A program made the position numbers and the translations under genes. Below are positions 31,617-40,142 of a stretch of DNA of 64,000 nt, piece after piece (the first letter of the stretch is position 1; the number at the start of each line of letters is the position of its first letter). The DNA comes from Paenibacillus sp. FSL R10-2782. GTDB taxonomy: Bacteria > Bacillota > Bacilli > Paenibacillales > Paenibacillaceae. Under the pieces are notes generated by a model that was not told the origin of the DNA, ran no database searches, and was given only the letters and a program-made list of their open reading frames with translations. The stretch covers positions 487,001 through 551,000 of the forward strand of contig NZ_CP151951.1 of assembly GCF_038592985.1 (NCBI RefSeq), in the 5' to 3' direction.

Positions 31617-32291
31617 TTACAGAATCCAGCGTGTGACCTGTTCCAGCGGCAGTCTGGATTTTTCACGCTTGGGTTCATGAGCGCGATAACCGAAGGTAGC
31701 AATGACCGAAATATCCAGTTGTCCGTCCTCCAGCAGTCCTTCTTCCTCTAAAATGGCATGCACCTGTTCGTAGTTAAATCCCTCAATCGGGCAGGAATCA
31801 ATGCCGATCTGAGCCGCTGCCGTCATCATATTGCCCAAGGCGATATAAGTCTGCTTGGAAGCCCAGTCGAATAACGTACGTTCGTTTTCCAGCAGGCGTT
31901 GATTTTCACCCTGAAAGATTTTATATCGGCCCGGCAGGGAGGCAAAGTCTTCCTCAGACATCCCTTTAATCTCTTTATACATATACTCCACATACGGGGA
32001 ATCATAACGAACATCCTTGCGTGCCAAAATCAGGACAACATGGCTGGCAGCAGGAATCTGTTTTTGGCCCCCGCTTGAAACCGCAGCCAGCTTTTCTCTC
32101 AATGCCTGATTTTGTACGACCAAAAATCGCCACGGCTCAAAGCCGACGGAGCTTGGGGAAAGTCGTCCGGTTTCGAGAATAAATTGAAAATCTTCCTCCG
32201 GTATGATGCGATCAGGATCGAATTCCTTGGTGGCATGTCTGAACAGAAAGGCATCCAGAATTTCCTGTTTTTTAGCTGATGTATTAGACAT
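31617..32291 (-). CDS. NAD(P)H nitroreductase / quinone reductase-type flavoprotein
   Basis: 224 residues of the NfsB/MhqN nitroreductase family. FMN-binding marks are FRHATKEFDPDR (arginine and histidine that contact FMN phosphate), LETGRLSPSSVGFEPWRF and the C-terminal ATFGYRAHEPKREKSR. It reduces nitro compounds or quinones with NAD(P)H in the cytosol. It is divergent from an HxlR regulator, a common pair in bacilli that answers quinones, diamide or aldehydes (compare YodB/YodC). The RBS is GGAAGGAG. It ends at a strong terminator. Confidence 0.88.
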   Translation of the reverse strand: MSNTSAKKQEILDAFLFRHATKEFDPDRIIPEEDFQFILETGRLSPSSVGFEPWRFLVVQNQALREKLAAVSSGGQKQIPAASHVVLILARKDVRYDSPYVEYMYKEIKGMSEEDFASLPGRYKIFQGENQRLLENERTLFDWASKQTYIALGNMMTAAAQIGIDSCPIEGFNYEQVHAILEEEGLLEDGQLDISVIATFGYRAHEPKREKSRLPLEQVTRWIL

Positions 32292-32399
32292 GAAGTCTAC
32301 TCCTTCCGGTTTGGGTTAAGTTGGTGCTCCATTTATTTTCTGCTACTATAATGAGAGCTGATATCGAATGTATAGTCATCATATAAAAAGTTTTTCGCA

Positions 32400-32425
32400 G
32401 GAACAAGTACGCACATATTTGTTCC
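32400..32425. promoter_or_regulatory. Inverted repeat operator upstream of the HxlR gene
   Basis: GGAACAA and TTGTTCC form a perfect 7-base inverted repeat separated by 12 bases, 54 bases before the HxlR start. TATAAT at 32347-32352 lies upstream, so a bound regulator would block transcription. Autoregulation by HxlR is inferred. Confidence 0.5.
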
Positions 32426-32478
32426 TTGTCATAAGGCTGGAGACTTCGGTCTATCATCGGCAGAAGGAAGGGGAAACC

Positions 32479-32862
32479 ATGACGCAAGAGATGGAAAATA
32501 CAGTTAGCGTGAACTTTGGATGTCCGGTAGCGAAAACCGTAGGGGTTATCGGCGGCAAATGGAAAGGGGTCATTTTATATCATTTGACCACGGGACCGCG
32601 CCGGTATAACGAAATTCGACGGACCTTGCCCAATATTACGCAGCGTATGCTGACCTTGCAACTGCGTGAGCTGGAACGTGACGGTATCGTACACCGTGAA
32701 ATCTATAACGAGAATCCGCCGCATGTGGAATACTCGCTTACCCCGTTGGGCGATACGTTGAGACCGTTGCTGGATTTTATGAGAGACTGGGGTGTCTTCT
32801 ATGGGGAACAGACCTGTGAGCCCGTAGCGGCCAATTCCAAGTGCGGGAAGCCTTCTGGTTGA
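32479..32862 (+). CDS. HxlR-family winged-helix regulator
   Basis: 127 residues. The family pattern is complete: CPVAKTVGVIGGKWKGVILYHL, GPRRYNEIRRTLPNITQRML, and wing EYSLTPLGDTLRPLLDFMRDWG. A cysteine stands directly before Pro at residue 13 or so, the position of the redox-active cysteine in YodB-like sensors, and a second cysteine occurs near the C-terminus. It probably represses the divergent nitroreductase and is released by electrophiles. ATG at 32479 is preceded by AAGGAAGGGG; an upstream in-frame start would add non-family residues and overlap the operator. Confidence 0.9.
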   Translation: MTQEMENTVSVNFGCPVAKTVGVIGGKWKGVILYHLTTGPRRYNEIRRTLPNITQRMLTLQLRELERDGIVHREIYNENPPHVEYSLTPLGDTLRPLLDFMRDWGVFYGEQTCEPVAANSKCGKPSG

Positions 32863-32878
32863 GGTGTGAAATGAGGAA

Positions 32879-32938
32879 AGCCCGCTGATGAACTCATGGA
32901 GCTTCGCATGGAAGACGCATGAAATTCATCAGCGGGCG
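32879..32938. terminator. Terminator between convergent genes
   Basis: GCCCGCTGATGAA pairs with TTCATCAGCGGGC around a structured loop (CATG elements). It separates the HxlR gene from the convergent stalk-GH18 gene. Confidence 0.75.
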
Positions 32939-32987
32939 GAATAAGGGCGGGGTTATTTTTATAAAATGTAAACCTAGTTATTCTGGA

Positions 32988-34235
32988 TTATTTAAACTCG
33001 ATGGATTGGTTCATCTGCGTCCAGGCGGTTTCTCCAATGATGCCCAGTCGCCAGATGGCGATGCCTTTCAGGTCATAACGTTTGGCCAGACCGATCTTGG
33101 CGTTGACGGTGCTGTCTTTTTCGCTACCCATAGAGATGCCTAGAATCAGCTTGTCCCGCGAGGTTTCCTTCAAAGCCAGTCGAATGGCTTCGTCCACTTT
33201 ATCGAGTGGCTCAGGCGTTGCTTTTTGTCCGTAATCATAAGCCATGATGATCAGATCGTCCGCCAGATTACCCAGCGTCTTGTAGTCGTAACCTGAGTAA
33301 GAGCTGTTCAGCGGGTGCAGGACGACGGTGAGCTTGAGTCCAGCCTGATGCGCTTTGGCCGACAGCTTTTGGATGAAGGCGTTGTAGTCTGAACGCGCCT
33401 TGGCTTTATCTCCGCTCCAGCCCAGTCCCTCCAGATCCAGCGTAATGCCCTTGAACTGCTTGTCGGTGGCGGTGCTGACGATTTGGGAAATCGTCTGCTC
33501 CTGAAGCTGTGCATTTTCCAAAACTTTGGTCAGCTCGTGATTGCCGTCTCCAGAATAGACCATCAGGTAAGGGGAAGTCCCCTGACTGTCTGCCTCCTGT
33601 ACAATGGACTCTGGTGTCACGGTGCCAGCGGCTTGAGGCCATTTGTATTCCTTGCCGCTGGTCGTAAATTGTCCGTTCGCATCAATTCGGCTCCAGCCGA
33701 AGGCTACCGCGTTAAAATCCGGTATTTTGGATTTTTGGTCGAAGGAAGATAGCGCGTAAAATCCCACCGTATACATAGGCTCACGCGGCGATGTAATGGA
33801 TACTGTCCGCGTTTCCTGATTCCAGTTGACCGTGGCTCCGAACTGCTGCCCGAAAAAGCCTAACGGAATCATTGTGCTGCCACGCACGGTTTGGGGTGCG
33901 GCTGTTAGTTGCACCGTTTGCCCGTCGACGGTCGCATTGCGGCTACCCATTTTCAGCATCACCTGCTTGGTTACAGAGTTCTGTGATTTGGTAGCGGTAA
34001 TGCTTTGGCTGGCTTGATCCCATTTCACCGTAATGCCAAGAGCCTCAGAAATAGCACGAAAGGGGACCATGGTCGTGCCGTTCATCATTGCGGGCTGTAC
34101 GGGGAACGGTAACGGATATCCGTCCAGCACAATGCTGACCTGCCCCGCTTCTGCCTGCGCAGACGGGCTATAGATACCTGCTGCGGCACTCAGAAAGATG
34201 GCGCTGGATAACAGAGCCTTATTTACGATTTTCAT
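32988..34235 (-). CDS. Secreted protein: copper-amine-oxidase stalk domain plus GH18-like domain
   Basis: 415 residues. The signal peptide ends near AQA-EA (residue 28). Residues 30-155 form the 'copper amine oxidase N-terminal' stalk (VSIVLDGYPLPFPVQPAMMN, MVPFRAISEALGITVKWD, MIPLGFFGQQFGATVNW), used in Paenibacillus as a wall-associated module. The rest is a GH18 chitinase/YdhD-like TIM barrel (YTVGFYALSSF, KGITLDLEGLGW, LIIMAYDYG, GISMG). The catalytic DxE-type motif is reduced to LDLE, keeping the acid glutamate but with fewer of the usual aspartates. Likely a peptidoglycan- or chitin-related hydrolase or binder, similar to spore/wall GH18 enzymes. Activity is uncertain. Confidence 0.87.
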   Translation of the reverse strand: MKIVNKALLSSAIFLSAAAGIYSPSAQAEAGQVSIVLDGYPLPFPVQPAMMNGTTMVPFRAISEALGITVKWDQASQSITATKSQNSVTKQVMLKMGSRNATVDGQTVQLTAAPQTVRGSTMIPLGFFGQQFGATVNWNQETRTVSITSPREPMYTVGFYALSSFDQKSKIPDFNAVAFGWSRIDANGQFTTSGKEYKWPQAAGTVTPESIVQEADSQGTSPYLMVYSGDGNHELTKVLENAQLQEQTISQIVSTATDKQFKGITLDLEGLGWSGDKAKARSDYNAFIQKLSAKAHQAGLKLTVVLHPLNSSYSGYDYKTLGNLADDLIIMAYDYGQKATPEPLDKVDEAIRLALKETSRDKLILGISMGSEKDSTVNAKIGLAKRYDLKGIAIWRLGIIGETAWTQMNQSIEFK

Positions 34236-34383
34236 CTTATACTCTCCTATGCATCATAGATTACAAAGCTATCATGTTAGAATCGTGAGGTGTCTACCAT
34301 TTTACCAAAAAAAATGATAGATAGGTAAATGTGAAATGAATAGGATGAGATGAAACCCAATATGTAAATCGTTATTTTTCATA

Positions 34384-34426
34384 AAAAAGAAGCTGACACC
34401 TTTTTACAGGTGCCAGCTTTTTGCTT
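34384..34426 (-). terminator. Intrinsic terminator after ycnI
   Basis: On the minus strand AGCTGGCACCT pairs with AGGTGTCAGCT (one G-T pair) and is followed by TCTTTTTT. It overlaps the end of ycnI slightly downstream of its stop codon. Confidence 0.88.
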
Positions 34427-34440
34427 TTTTCAATTGAAGC

Positions 34441-35190
34441 TTATTTACGACGTTTGAGCGCAATACCGACGGCTGCTGCACCAAGCACGACTGCGATGAT
34501 CGAGAGAATGAGTGCTGTCGTTTGTGCAGCAGAGCTGGCAGGGGCAGCAGCGGCAGGGGCGGCTTCGGTAGCATTATTCGAAGCGGACGCAGGATTGCTG
34601 CTATCCTTAGCTGTGTCTGAACTCGTATGGCCTGCGGCTGCACCAGCCGAATCATGCCCATGATCTGCCGTAGGTGCCGAAGCTTCGGAGGTGGCATCAG
34701 CCGTGATTTTTGTAATGGAATGCGGATTGTTGCTTCCTTCATCGCCTGTCCATTCCACGATACTTCCGTCACTGTAATATTGGAAAGCGTTCCATGCGGC
34801 TTCAGTATTCTGGTTCGCATTTTGTGCCACGAAGCTGAAGCGCTGATACTGCCCCGCCTGGATGCCATCTTTGTCGGTCGTCCAGGTAACAGTGGTTACT
34901 TTGCCGGAGCTGTCTTTTTCGGTTGATACTTTCCAATCCGGTACAGGCTCATACTGCTTGAAAACGACTTCTTTCGGAATTTTCAAAGCCACTTTGGTGG
35001 TTGGAATGTTTTTTTCTACAGGCACTTTCAACGTGTACGTTTCCCAGGCGTTAGGCTGTGAAACGGAAGGCTTGACCGTCACGTGTGCACTGGCCATACT
35101 CGCAAAAAGTAAAGCACCTGCTGCAATCAGACCCATGGAGGTCGCAAGCCTGGAAAATCTGAATTTCACTGTTTGAAGGGTTGTATTCAT
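34441..35190 (-). CDS. ycnI: YcnI-like copper-binding membrane protein (DUF1775)
   Basis: 249 residues. The signal peptide is cleaved so that the mature protein starts with histidine (SMASA-HVTVKPSVSQPNAWE), the copper ligand used by YcnI proteins. DUF1775 follows (residues 36-165, with the tryptophan-containing copper site). A low-complexity Ala/Ser/His-Asp stretch leads to a C-terminal membrane helix and a basic KRRK end. It is thought to be an extracytoplasmic copper chaperone. It lies directly after ycnJ, as in B. subtilis ycnK-ycnJ-ycnI; the ycnK regulator is not present here. Confidence 0.92.
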   Translation of the reverse strand: MNTTLQTVKFRFSRLATSMGLIAAGALLFASMASAHVTVKPSVSQPNAWETYTLKVPVEKNIPTTKVALKIPKEVVFKQYEPVPDWKVSTEKDSSGKVTTVTWTTDKDGIQAGQYQRFSFVAQNANQNTEAAWNAFQYYSDGSIVEWTGDEGSNNPHSITKITADATSEASAPTADHGHDSAGAAAGHTSSDTAKDSSNPASASNNATEAAPAAAAPASSAAQTTALILSIIAVVLGAAAVGIALKRRK

Positions 35191-35238
35191 ATAAATAAGC
35201 TCCTTTAGTTTGAAAGATTTGTAATTACGTGTCCTAGG

Positions 35239-36960
35239 TTATTTTACTGGGCTGACATGCAGAGTAAATTCGGCGTCAACTGCATCCAAGGATGCGGTCA
35301 GAGCATGTACCTTTACAGTCCATGTTCCTTCGGCGGTCATCAGTTCCTGACTACGGAATGGCTGAAGCTGTCCCACAGGCAGAACGAATTCCTGCCGGGT
35401 TTTGTCAGGAGCTTCTGGAACGAGTGTCAATGCGACCTGTTGGATTCCGGTAACGTTGGCTCCTTTGGCATCCTGAACAGTAACCTTAAATTCGTTACTA
35501 CCCACCGCATTTGGGCTAACCGCCAGTGTGACGTTATATTCGCCTGCGGTGCGAGTTTCCTCAAACGGAACCGCAGGTGCCTGACCGGGTGACAGGTGGG
35601 TAAGCACCGCTGCCAGCAGCAGCACGAGTAGGCCGATGGACAGCTCGATGCGCAAGCCCCCGGCGGCACGCTTGGCTGCCGCCGCTTGCCGTGCGCTGCG
35701 AAACTGGCTGGCCGCGAAGGCCAGCATGACCAGCAGCAGCGCTGCTTTCCCGAGCAGAACGAGTCCGTAGGACGTGTTCAGCAGCATGGAGGGAGCCGGG
35801 ACGTACAGCACGGCTCCATACATGCCGGTGGCGAGCAGCGCCGCCACCATGGCAATGCCCCAGCCGGCAAAGCGGCGCAGGGCCGCTTGCCGCAAAGCTG
35901 CCCGCTCGGACACGGGCAGCTCTGGACCGGCAGCAGGCAGGCACAACGCCATGACGGCAAGTGAGCCGATCCAGAAGGCTGCCGCGGCCAGATGGACGAA
36001 GTCCGCTGCGATGGCTGGAGCCGGATGGGTAGCCGCCGCCGCATGGCCGACAAAGGCCTTGGACAGCATGAGGCTTAGCGTCAGGACGATGGAGCCGTAG
36101 CTCCAGAGACGACGCTGGCGGTTGGAGATGCTGTGATCCAGCGCGTAAATCAGTGCTACGCTCAGCACCAGCACGAGAATCATCTGGATAAACCAGATTT
36201 GTCCCGCCCCCGTGAACTGGAGGGCTTCTCCAAGAATCGGGAACGAAAAGCCCTGCCCGATAGAAACCCCGGCATCCCAGGATGCCTGAAGCGGCAGACT
36301 GATCAGGGTGGCGACAGACGTGATGCCGTAGCCGCTCCATAGCAGTGCGGACCAGCGTGGTAACGTGATGCCTGTCTGATGATCATGTTTCTGCCGCTCA
36401 CTTGTGTCCTTGCTTAGATTCGTTCCTGGCAGGATGAACAGCCCAAAACAGAGAGCTCCCAAAAGCAACGACAGTCCTATATACAGCAACCAGCGGGTAG
36501 CAATGAGGTCAAGCCGCGATACCCCCGATCCTTCGGATGTGGCGGCCGCAGGGTCCGTATACGCATTGGAACCGTTGCCGACCTGGAATGGAATCACTCC
36601 GTTGACCGGATGTCCGTCCGCCGATAAGGCTCTCCAATTAACGGTATAAATTCCATTTTTCATCCCCGGAATCAGTTTGATTTCCATGGTGGCTTTGTGC
36701 TCCGGGTTGAGCTGTGCTTTTCCTGTATCGACTCGCTTACCTGTTTCATCGGTCACTTTGATCGACATAAAGGCAGACTGCAGATCCTCATTGAAGGTGA
36801 TGATCACCTGTGAAGGCGACTTGTCCAAAACCTGATTTTCAGTCGGACTGGATTCAACGACAAAGGCATGGGCCCATGATGAGCGAGGAAACAGGATAAG
36901 AAGTGGTAGACACAGCAATAGAAGACAAGCCGCACGGGCTGGTCTGGACAGGTACAACAT
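35239..36960 (-). CDS. ycnJ: CopC-CopD fusion copper importer (YcnJ-like)
   Basis: 573 residues. After the signal peptide (cleavage SWA-HAFVVES) comes a CopC domain of about 95 residues whose mature N-terminal histidine and downstream His/Asp form a copper(II) site. A CopD domain follows with about eight membrane helices (residues 150-450, including KAFVGHAAAATHPAPAIAADF with conserved histidines). A C-terminal extracellular domain (FEETRTAGEYNVTLAVSPNA, YtkA-like) ends the protein. In B. subtilis YcnJ is needed for growth under copper limitation and imports copper. A perfect 12-bp palindrome (GAGGATATCCTC) just upstream may be an operator. The gene is locally high in G+C. Confidence 0.92.
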   Translation of the reverse strand: MLYLSRPARAACLLLLCLPLLILFPRSSWAHAFVVESSPTENQVLDKSPSQVIITFNEDLQSAFMSIKVTDETGKRVDTGKAQLNPEHKATMEIKLIPGMKNGIYTVNWRALSADGHPVNGVIPFQVGNGSNAYTDPAAATSEGSGVSRLDLIATRWLLYIGLSLLLGALCFGLFILPGTNLSKDTSERQKHDHQTGITLPRWSALLWSGYGITSVATLISLPLQASWDAGVSIGQGFSFPILGEALQFTGAGQIWFIQMILVLVLSVALIYALDHSISNRQRRLWSYGSIVLTLSLMLSKAFVGHAAAATHPAPAIAADFVHLAAAAFWIGSLAVMALCLPAAGPELPVSERAALRQAALRRFAGWGIAMVAALLATGMYGAVLYVPAPSMLLNTSYGLVLLGKAALLLVMLAFAASQFRSARQAAAAKRAAGGLRIELSIGLLVLLLAAVLTHLSPGQAPAVPFEETRTAGEYNVTLAVSPNAVGSNEFKVTVQDAKGANVTGIQQVALTLVPEAPDKTRQEFVLPVGQLQPFRSQELMTAEGTWTVKVHALTASLDAVDAEFTLHVSPVK

Positions 36961-36996
36961 GCCTGTGAAGTCACCTTCTCTCGATTATTTGAAGCG

Positions 36997-37008
36997 AGGA
37001 TATCCTCA
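36997..37008. promoter_or_regulatory. Palindrome upstream of ycnJ
   Basis: GAGGATATCCTC is a perfect 12-base palindrome 37 bases upstream of the ycnJ start. It could be an operator for a YcnK-type repressor encoded elsewhere. No experimental consensus is claimed. Confidence 0.35.
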
Positions 37009-37142
37009 TTTGTAACATTTTATACGGACAAACCCAATCCTTATCTTAATCATAGTACATACAGCGTGAATAGATGGAGCGAATTATGACATTTATATGA
37101 AATTTGAAATAAATAGCATTTTGCATGTGCTATTCATATGAA

Positions 37143-37191
37143 AACCCCTACCGATGTAGAAATCCGGGCGATTTCTGGCGGCAGGGGCAAT
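37143..37191 (-). terminator. Hairpin after the GGDEF/HD-GYP gene
   Basis: CCCCTACCG and AAATC on one arm pair with CGGCAGGGG and GATTT on the other, directly after the stop codon of the minus-strand gene. The T run is weak. Confidence 0.5.
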
Positions 37192-37223
37192 GAGAAAGAG
37201 CTTGTGGGGAATGATATGCCTGT

Positions 37224-39062
37224 TTACACGGAATCCATGAAAGCAGGTTGCTTATGTTGAATATAGTGGATAAAAATAGCCGTTAGTTCGGGATCGAATT
37301 GGCTACCCGAGCAGGCTCGCAGTTCTTCAATGGCCTCCTCAAACGTTTTGGTGGGTTGATAAGGGCGTTCAGTTGTCATCGCATCAAAAGAGTCGATAAT
37401 CGTCAACATCCGGCACAGCCGGGGAATTTGCTCACCCTTAAAGCCGAACGGATAGCCTCCCCCGTCATAGCGTTCATGATGCAGCTCCACAAAAGGAACC
37501 AGATCTGCGAATCGTTCGTTGGCCTCGATAATTCGTTTGCCCCACACGACATGTGCTTGCACCATCGTCCATTCCTCACAGGACAGCTTTTCTTTTTTAT
37601 TGAGAATATTCCACGGAATTTCCAGCTTGCCAATGTCATGAATGAGAGCACCCAATATAAACCGCCGTTTATCCTCCGGGCCGAGCTGAAGCACCTCGCT
37701 CATATCTGCTGCATATCTGAATACCCGTTTGGAATGCTTGAAGGTATTAATATCCTTGTACAAAAACAGATTAAGCTGCTGCTCAATATCACGAATGTCC
37801 TGTCCCAGATCGACTTCACGTTCCAGTTCATTTAAACTGCCATGTGTGTGAACGATATTTTTCCCCTGCTTCTTGGCGTAGTACAGCGCTTTATCTGCCA
37901 GATCGACCAGCTGTGATCTGTCGTAGATGTCGATGCGGCTTTGTGCAATGCCTGCGGAGAAGGACAAGCAGCCGTGGGGGAAAATTTCCACTCCCTCGTA
38001 GCGGGAATCATTCAGTCTTTTTCGGATGGCATTGACCGTTTCATAGGCTTGCTCGGCGGTATGGTCAGGCATTAGTAGCGTGAATTCTTCTCCGCCATAG
38101 CGGGAGACGATAATATTGGTGCCGGAAGTTTCCTTTTTGAGAATCTCTCCGAGGAATCCCAACAGCTGATCGCCTTTCAGGTGACCGAAATGATCGTTGT
38201 ACTTTTTGAAATCATCAATATCAATCAGGGCAAGGCTGAGAGGCGTATTCTGGGATCTGGCTATATTCAGCTCGGTTTCGAGTGCATTTTCAAAATAACT
38301 GTGATTGTACAGCCCTGTTCTGCGGTCCATGTTGGCTTTTTCTTCAATTTTCCGGTACATCGTAAACAACTGCTTGAACGCGTGGGATAGCAGCATACTT
38401 AGTGCAAGGAACAGCAGAAGCCCTAAAATACCGTTGTAGTAAATCAGTGTGGTCAGTACGAGAGACAGGATGAGTGTGCATAAGTAGACAAGCAGGGATT
38501 CAGCGAGAAAAGCCTTTTTTAGCTCATTGAGAGAGCCTTTGTAAGCAATATAAAAGTAGAGACCCAGTGTAATGGTATTCACTGTAAAGTAGCAGAACAA
38601 TGCCAGCAGGTAGGCAGTAAAATGCTCATCGTTCAAGCCTCCCTGCGTACCGCCGCTAAGCTCAAAGACGACAGACGACAGGAAAATGGAGAGCGCATAG
38701 ATGGAAAAATTGGCGGCGTGCTTCCACCAGGACAGTTCTCTATATCGGATTGCGGCAATGAGTACATTGAACAATAAAATGAGCATAGCGATTTCAGTAC
38801 CATGTACAAAAATACAAGCGAGATAGACGGAGGAGTCCATCGATTGCTTGTTACTGGCTGGCGGCAGTTGGAAGGTAAAATGCTCCAAAATCAGAACTGC
38901 TCCCAGCAGGGAGTAGATCGTGACCCACTCTGTAGGCGAATAGTGCATAAAGGACCAATGGTTCGTATACAAGAGGATGCCTAAGCCTGCCATACATATG
39001 AGAAAAACGTATAATCCCGTCGCGCTAACCCGTTCTTGCAGCTTTTTTATTATACTCATCAT
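37224..39062 (-). CDS. Membrane GGDEF/HD-GYP cyclic-di-GMP protein
   Basis: 612 residues. About seven membrane helices (residues 15-225, an MHYT/5TM-like sensor region) are followed by a GGDEF domain with intact GGEEF at 323-327 and DIDDFKKYNDHFGHLKGD. It has no RxxD inhibition site. The C-terminal HD-GYP domain is complete (HD at 475-476, HDIGKLEIPWNIL, HHERYDGGGYP at 528-538). It could both make c-di-GMP and break it down to GMP, with the balance set by the membrane signal. The gene is separated by a terminator from the 31-residue peptide upstream. ATG-ATG start behind AGGAG. Confidence 0.9.
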   Translation of the reverse strand: MMSIIKKLQERVSATGLYVFLICMAGLGILLYTNHWSFMHYSPTEWVTIYSLLGAVLILEHFTFQLPPASNKQSMDSSVYLACIFVHGTEIAMLILLFNVLIAAIRYRELSWWKHAANFSIYALSIFLSSVVFELSGGTQGGLNDEHFTAYLLALFCYFTVNTITLGLYFYIAYKGSLNELKKAFLAESLLVYLCTLILSLVLTTLIYYNGILGLLLFLALSMLLSHAFKQLFTMYRKIEEKANMDRRTGLYNHSYFENALETELNIARSQNTPLSLALIDIDDFKKYNDHFGHLKGDQLLGFLGEILKKETSGTNIIVSRYGGEEFTLLMPDHTAEQAYETVNAIRKRLNDSRYEGVEIFPHGCLSFSAGIAQSRIDIYDRSQLVDLADKALYYAKKQGKNIVHTHGSLNELEREVDLGQDIRDIEQQLNLFLYKDINTFKHSKRVFRYAADMSEVLQLGPEDKRRFILGALIHDIGKLEIPWNILNKKEKLSCEEWTMVQAHVVWGKRIIEANERFADLVPFVELHHERYDGGGYPFGFKGEQIPRLCRMLTIIDSFDAMTTERPYQPTKTFEEAIEELRACSGSQFDPELTAIFIHYIQHKQPAFMDSV

Positions 39063-39147
39063 TTCATTCTCCTGCCTTGTCGTATCTTGATGTCAAAGCT
39101 ACCAGGGGGTAAATGGGATAATTTACAATTTTGTAATCGAAAATTTC

Positions 39148-39184
39148 ACATGAAAAAACAGGCCGGAATCCAGCCTGTTTTGTT
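39148..39184 (-). terminator. Terminator between the small peptide and the GGDEF/HD-GYP gene
   Basis: On the minus strand AACAGGCTGGATT pairs with CCGGCCTGTT and is followed by TTTTTT. Read-through would carry transcription into the c-di-GMP gene. Confidence 0.85.
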
Positions 39185-39215
39185 GAGCCTGTGCTTCCCT
39201 TTTCCTTATCGGTAA

Positions 39216-39311
39216 TTAGCCTCCGATTTTGTAACCGGAAGTCAAAGCGATTACGACAGAAGCGACGATAATAGCGTTGATAATCACACGGGAATATTTC
39301 AAGTTTTTCAT
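39216..39311 (-). CDS. Small membrane peptide (31 residues)
   Basis: A short ORF below usual cutoffs. It starts MKNLKYSRVIINAIIVAS and ends ALTSGYKIGG, so a basic N-terminus is followed by one hydrophobic helix of about 18 residues. It has an excellent ribosome site (GGGAGGG, six bases upstream of the ATG) and a clean terminator directly after it. It lies between a DUF5317 membrane protein gene and a GGDEF/HD-GYP gene. I know no family name. Its neighbours suggest a role in membrane signalling or as a small regulator of one of them. Confidence 0.7.
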   Translation of the reverse strand: MKNLKYSRVIINAIIVASVVIALTSGYKIGG

Positions 39312-39345
39312 AGGGTTCCCTCCCTTCCTTGGAATAAGGTACGCA

Positions 39346-39939
39346 CTAGGCGTGGCGGGGATTGATTTCTTGCTGATTACCCTTCTTCTTGTTCACGACC
39401 ATGACGCTTTGGATAAACAGGAACATCCCGAAGTTCATGACGACATCTCCAATACTAATCACCTGCGTACGTGGATAAGGCTTGGAGAGCGGAATAATAT
39501 CACCCAAAAATGATAAACGTGTACCCGCATCCATCATGTAATGCTTTGAGATAACACTTCCAGATTTAAGCATTTCCGTATAATAAGGGCCTAGCACCTC
39601 AGAAGCGCTCAACGAGACTGGCATCCTGCCGCCATTGACCGCCATGACGACAAAATTCAACAGGACTCCGATTAAAATAAGCTTGAATCCCTTGTGGTGC
39701 CTGTTCAGCCAGAGAAAAATCAATCCAACGGCATAGATGCCCATAAACAGATACCCGTTTATGGACGCAAGCCAGGCCCATTTTTCCTGAGCATAAAAAA
39801 TAATGAACTGCACCAGTAGCAGCACAGGAAACATCCAGCCAGCTATGAGTCGAATTTGACTGAAACGAATTAAACCCTGTCGCCAGCCCCCTCGGAACAG
39901 ACCTACAATGAGACCAAGCAGCACTCCATCATAGACCAT
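39346..39939 (-). CDS. DUF5317 membrane protein
   Basis: 197 residues with five to six hydrophobic segments (VYDGVLLGLIVGLFRGG, LLLVQFIIFYA, YAVGLIFLWLNRHHKGF, LILIGVLLNFVVMAVNGGRMPVSL). The NGGRMPVS segment is typical of DUF5317. The function is unknown; members often sit next to HD-GYP genes in Firmicutes. ATG at 39939 (MVYDGVLLG) has GGAG eight bases upstream; the open frame extends about 150 bases further but without family similarity. The following 31-residue peptide starts 34 bases after its stop, so they are probably cotranscribed. Confidence 0.78.
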   Translation of the reverse strand: MVYDGVLLGLIVGLFRGGWRQGLIRFSQIRLIAGWMFPVLLLVQFIIFYAQEKWAWLASINGYLFMGIYAVGLIFLWLNRHHKGFKLILIGVLLNFVVMAVNGGRMPVSLSASEVLGPYYTEMLKSGSVISKHYMMDAGTRLSFLGDIIPLSKPYPRTQVISIGDVVMNFGMFLFIQSVMVVNKKKGNQQEINPRHA

Positions 39940-40142
39940 GGCTATTCTCCAGTTTTCGCAAATTTTTTTGTTTTGGTTAAGGTATGATTCGACCTTAAAT
40001 TGGTAAATTCCTGCCTGATATGTAGCAGTTTCGAAAAAAAATTGCGGATTAGCGTGTAATTGTTCGAAGTGGGGCGAAAGGAGTGATATCATGATATATT
40101 GCAGTGATATTTCATATTTTTCAGAAAAGGATGGTTGTTATT

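Noticed and set aside
35561..36340. Long minus-strand ORF of 259 codons inside ycnJ
   Set aside because: It is a shifted frame of a high-G+C region of ycnJ; Arg/Ser/Gly-rich composition and no homology.
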